From the NCBI GenBank assembly GCA_031282935.1, contig JAITCS010000032.1, positions 1 through 6,835 on the forward strand: DNA of 6,835 nt, in the 5' to 3' direction. Of this stretch, positions 4,707-6,835 are shown piece after piece (within the stretch, counting starts at the first letter, position 1; each line of letters starts with the position of its first letter). A model generated the notes under the pieces. The model ran no database searches. It saw only the letters and a list, made by a program, of their open reading frames with translations, and had not been told where the DNA came from. This DNA comes from Cellulomonadaceae bacterium. GTDB taxonomy: Bacteria; Actinomycetota; Actinomycetes; Actinomycetales; Cellulomonadaceae. Position numbers and translations under genes: made by a program.

Positions 4707-6835
4707 GTGCCCGTGATTTACACCTACACCGATGAGGCCCCGCTTTTAGCCACCTACTCGTTTCTGCCGATAGTGCAGGCTTTCGCCAAGCAGGCCGGGG
4801 TGGCGGTGGAAACCGCAGATATCGGGCTGGCTGCGCGCATTTTGTCCGCTTTCCCAGAATCGTTAACCGCAGAGCAGCAACTCCCAGATTCGCTCGCCAA
4901 ATTAGGCGAAATGGCGTTATTGCCTGGCACAAACATCATAAAACTGCCCAATATCTCAGCCTCGATGCCGCAGCTTAAGGCGGCTATCGCAGAATTGCAA
5001 GCCGCCGGTTACGATATCCCAGATTATCCGACAACGATTAGTGACGCCGCCGCGAAAGAAGTGCAGGCGAAATACGATGCGGTAAAAGGCTCGGCAGTCA
5101 ATCCGGTATTACGACAAGGCAATTCCGACAGGCGAGCGCCTGCCTCGGTTAAGGCTTTCGCTAAGGCGAATCCACATCGGATGGGCCAGTGGGCGCCCGA
5201 TTCCAAAACGCGGGTTGCCACAATGACGCAAGGCGATTTCTTTCACAATGAAGCGTCAATGATTGTTGATAACGATGACACTTTGACTTTACGCTTTGTA
5301 CCCGTAGCAGGCAACGAGGTTATCATTCGCAAAGATATCGCGGTAAAAGCGGGCGATGTTTTTGACGCAACTTTTATGTCAGCACTAGAACTGGATAAGT
5401 TCTTGGCCGCCCAGGTTGCAGCGGCAAAAGCAGCCGACCTGCTATTCGGGGTACACCTGAAAGCCACCATGATGAAGGTGAGCGATCCGGTAATATTTGG
5501 CCATGCGGTGCAGGCGTTGCTGCCAAATTTGTTCACCAAATACGGCGCGGAGTTTGCGGCGGCTGGCATTTCCGCTAATGACGGCTTGGCTAGCATTTAT
5601 TCCCATTTGGATGAATTGCTAAACGGCCCTGATATTTTGCAAGAATTGACCGCCGAATTAGCGCAAGGCCCGGCGTTAGCGATGGTCAATTCCGACAAAG
5701 GAATTACGGCCTTCCACGTGCCAAGTGACGTTATTGTTGACGCCTCCATGCCCGCGCTCATCAGGGCCGGAGGCAAAATGTGGGGCGCCGACGGGAAAGA
5801 GCACGACACTTTAGCTGTTATCCCCGATTCCACTTATGCCGGAGTTTATCAGCAAGCCATCGCAGATTGTATCGAAAACGGCGCACTAGACCCGGCCACC
5901 ATCGGTTCGGTTTCCAATGTGGGGCTGATGGCGATGGCGGCCGAGGAATACGGTTCGCACCCCAACACGTTTATTGTGCCGAGCGCTGGCAAGGTTGAGG
6001 TCGTTTCCGCCACTGGTGAAGTACTGATATCGCACGAGGTAGCCGCCGGGGACATTTGGCGCGCCTGCCTTACCAGGGATGCCGCAATTAGCGATTGGGT
6101 GAAACTCGGCCTCACGCGCGGGCAGCTTACCGGCGACCCGATTGTATTCTGGCTCGACCCCATGCGGCCCCACGACAACGTGCTGCTGGAAAAAGTCGAA
6201 GCGGTATTGAGCCAATTAAGCGCGGCTGCCTTAGGTCAGGTTGAAATTCATGTGATGCCCCCCTCTGAGGCTTGCTCCTATTCATTGGCCCGAATGAGAG
6301 CCGGTTTGGACACGATTTCCGTAACCGGGAACGTTTTGCGCGATTATCTGACTGATTTATTCCCCATTTTGGAATTGGGCACCAGCGCTAAAATGCTTTC
6401 CATTGTGCCGCTTATGGCTGGCGGCGCCATGTTTGAGACCGGGGCCGGGGGAACCGCCCCGAAACACGTGCAGCAATTAGCAGGCGAAAACTATTTGCGG
6501 TGGGATTCCTTGGGGGAGTTCCTGGCACTGGCAGCCTCCTTTGAGGAAATCGCCCGCGTGGGAGGAAACCCGCGTGCCGGGGTGTTAGCGACCACTTTGG
6601 ACCAGGCCACCGGGCGGCTGTTGGCTGAGAACAAGTCGCCCTCACGGGAACTTGGCGGGCTTGATAATCGAGGTTCGCACTTCTATTTGGCCAAGTTCTG
6701 GGCTGATGCCCTCGCCCAGCAGCAGGACGACCCGGCGCTGGCGGCGGTTTTCGCCCCGCTGGCTGCAAAACTGAACGCGCACGAGGCTCAAATCCTGGGG
6801 GAGTTGGCTGGCGCCCAAGGCCAAGCCGTGGAACT
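4707..6835 (+). CDS. icd: Monomeric NADP-dependent isocitrate dehydrogenase, 3' end outside window
   Basis: This enzyme oxidatively decarboxylates isocitrate to 2-oxoglutarate with NADP and Mg/Mn in the TCA cycle, in the cytoplasm. The 709 visible residues match the monomeric type (about 740 residues, as in Corynebacterium and Azotobacter) throughout, so only some 30 residues are missing. Hallmark blocks are [11 protein letters not shown] (7-18), [11 protein letters not shown] (76-86), [18 protein letters not shown] (128-145) for isocitrate, [12 protein letters not shown] (250-261), [13 protein letters not shown] (338-350, with metal-site Asp346), EEYGSH (413-418), [13 protein letters not shown] (535-547), [12 protein letters not shown] (579-590) and LRWDSLGEF (597-605). 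Residues for NADP binding are present (His587, Arg598, Arg647 by alignment to the family). No frameshift or missing key residue was seen. GTG 4707 aligns with family N-termini; GTG 4713 has a better-spaced AAGGG (4700-4704) and is a real alternative, two residues shorter. It has its own candidate promoter. Confidence 0.97.
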   Translation, partial: MPVIYTYTDEAPLLATYSFLPIVQAFAKQAGVAVETADIGLAARILSAFPESLTAEQQLPDSLAKLGEMALLPGTNIIKLPNISASMPQLKAAIAELQAAGYDIPDYPTTISDAAAKEVQAKYDAVKGSAVNPVLRQGNSDRRAPASVKAFAKANPHRMGQWAPDSKTRVATMTQGDFFHNEASMIVDNDDTLTLRFVPVAGNEVIIRKDIAVKAGDVFDATFMSALELDKFLAAQVAAAKAADLLFGVHLKATMMKVSDPVIFGHAVQALLPNLFTKYGAEFAAAGISANDGLASIYSHLDELLNGPDILQELTAELAQGPALAMVNSDKGITAFHVPSDVIVDASMPALIRAGGKMWGADGKEHDTLAVIPDSTYAGVYQQAIADCIENGALDPATIGSVSNVGLMAMAAEEYGSHPNTFIVPSAGKVEVVSATGEVLISHEVAAGDIWRACLTRDAAISDWVKLGLTRGQLTGDPIVFWLDPMRPHDNVLLEKVEAVLSQLSAAALGQVEIHVMPPSEACSYSLARMRAGLDTISVTGNVLRDYLTDLFPILELGTSAKMLSIVPLMAGGAMFETGAGGTAPKHVQQLAGENYLRWDSLGEFLALAASFEEIARVGGNPRAGVLATTLDQATGRLLAENKSPSRELGGLDNRGSHFYLAKFWADALAQQQDDPALAAVFAPLAAKLNAHEAQILGELAGAQGQAVE

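Noticed and set aside
4490..6824. Many minus-strand frames opposite the small gene and isocitrate dehydrogenase
   Set aside because: Isocitrate dehydrogenase is matched along its whole visible length on the plus strand; the opposite frames are shadows.

Overview
The window is moderately high-GC bacterial DNA that looks like an actinobacterium. The main evidence is a monomeric NADP-dependent isocitrate dehydrogenase close to the Corynebacterium type, a class E sortase (an actinobacterial class), and an Ala/Glu/Arg-rich hendecad coiled-coil protein of the Scy/FilP/DivIVA style. Genus cannot be fixed from the sequence. No rRNA, tRNA, CRISPR array, transposase or phage gene is visible.

Layout. 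Bases 1-1922 carry two genes on the minus strand: a coiled-coil protein with disordered flanks (639-1922), followed through a one-base TAATG stop/start overlap by a Gly/Ala/Pro-rich protein that runs off the left edge (1-639). A 340-base AT-richer spacer (1923-2262) is the divergent promoter region. Rightward from it come a two-domain Ig-like/beta-sandwich protein without a signal peptide (2263-3075), a G/T-rich spacer, and a membrane-anchored class E sortase (3192-4091). A 206-base spacer (4092-4297) holds repeated GGTGGTTGAG units, a 19/20-base inverted repeat and two perfect 14-bp palindromes. It is followed by a small single-pass membrane protein of unknown function (4298-4666) and by monomeric isocitrate dehydrogenase (4707 to the right edge, lacking only its last few dozen residues).

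How the parts may fit. The isocitrate dehydrogenase is a TCA-cycle housekeeping gene and the sortase is an envelope enzyme. The left part is the least explained: a putative cytoskeletal coiled coil translationally coupled to a Gly-rich low-complexity protein, divergent from an apparently cytoplasmic Ig-like protein. Linking these to polar growth or envelope assembly is inference from protein character and gene order, not from recognised orthologues.
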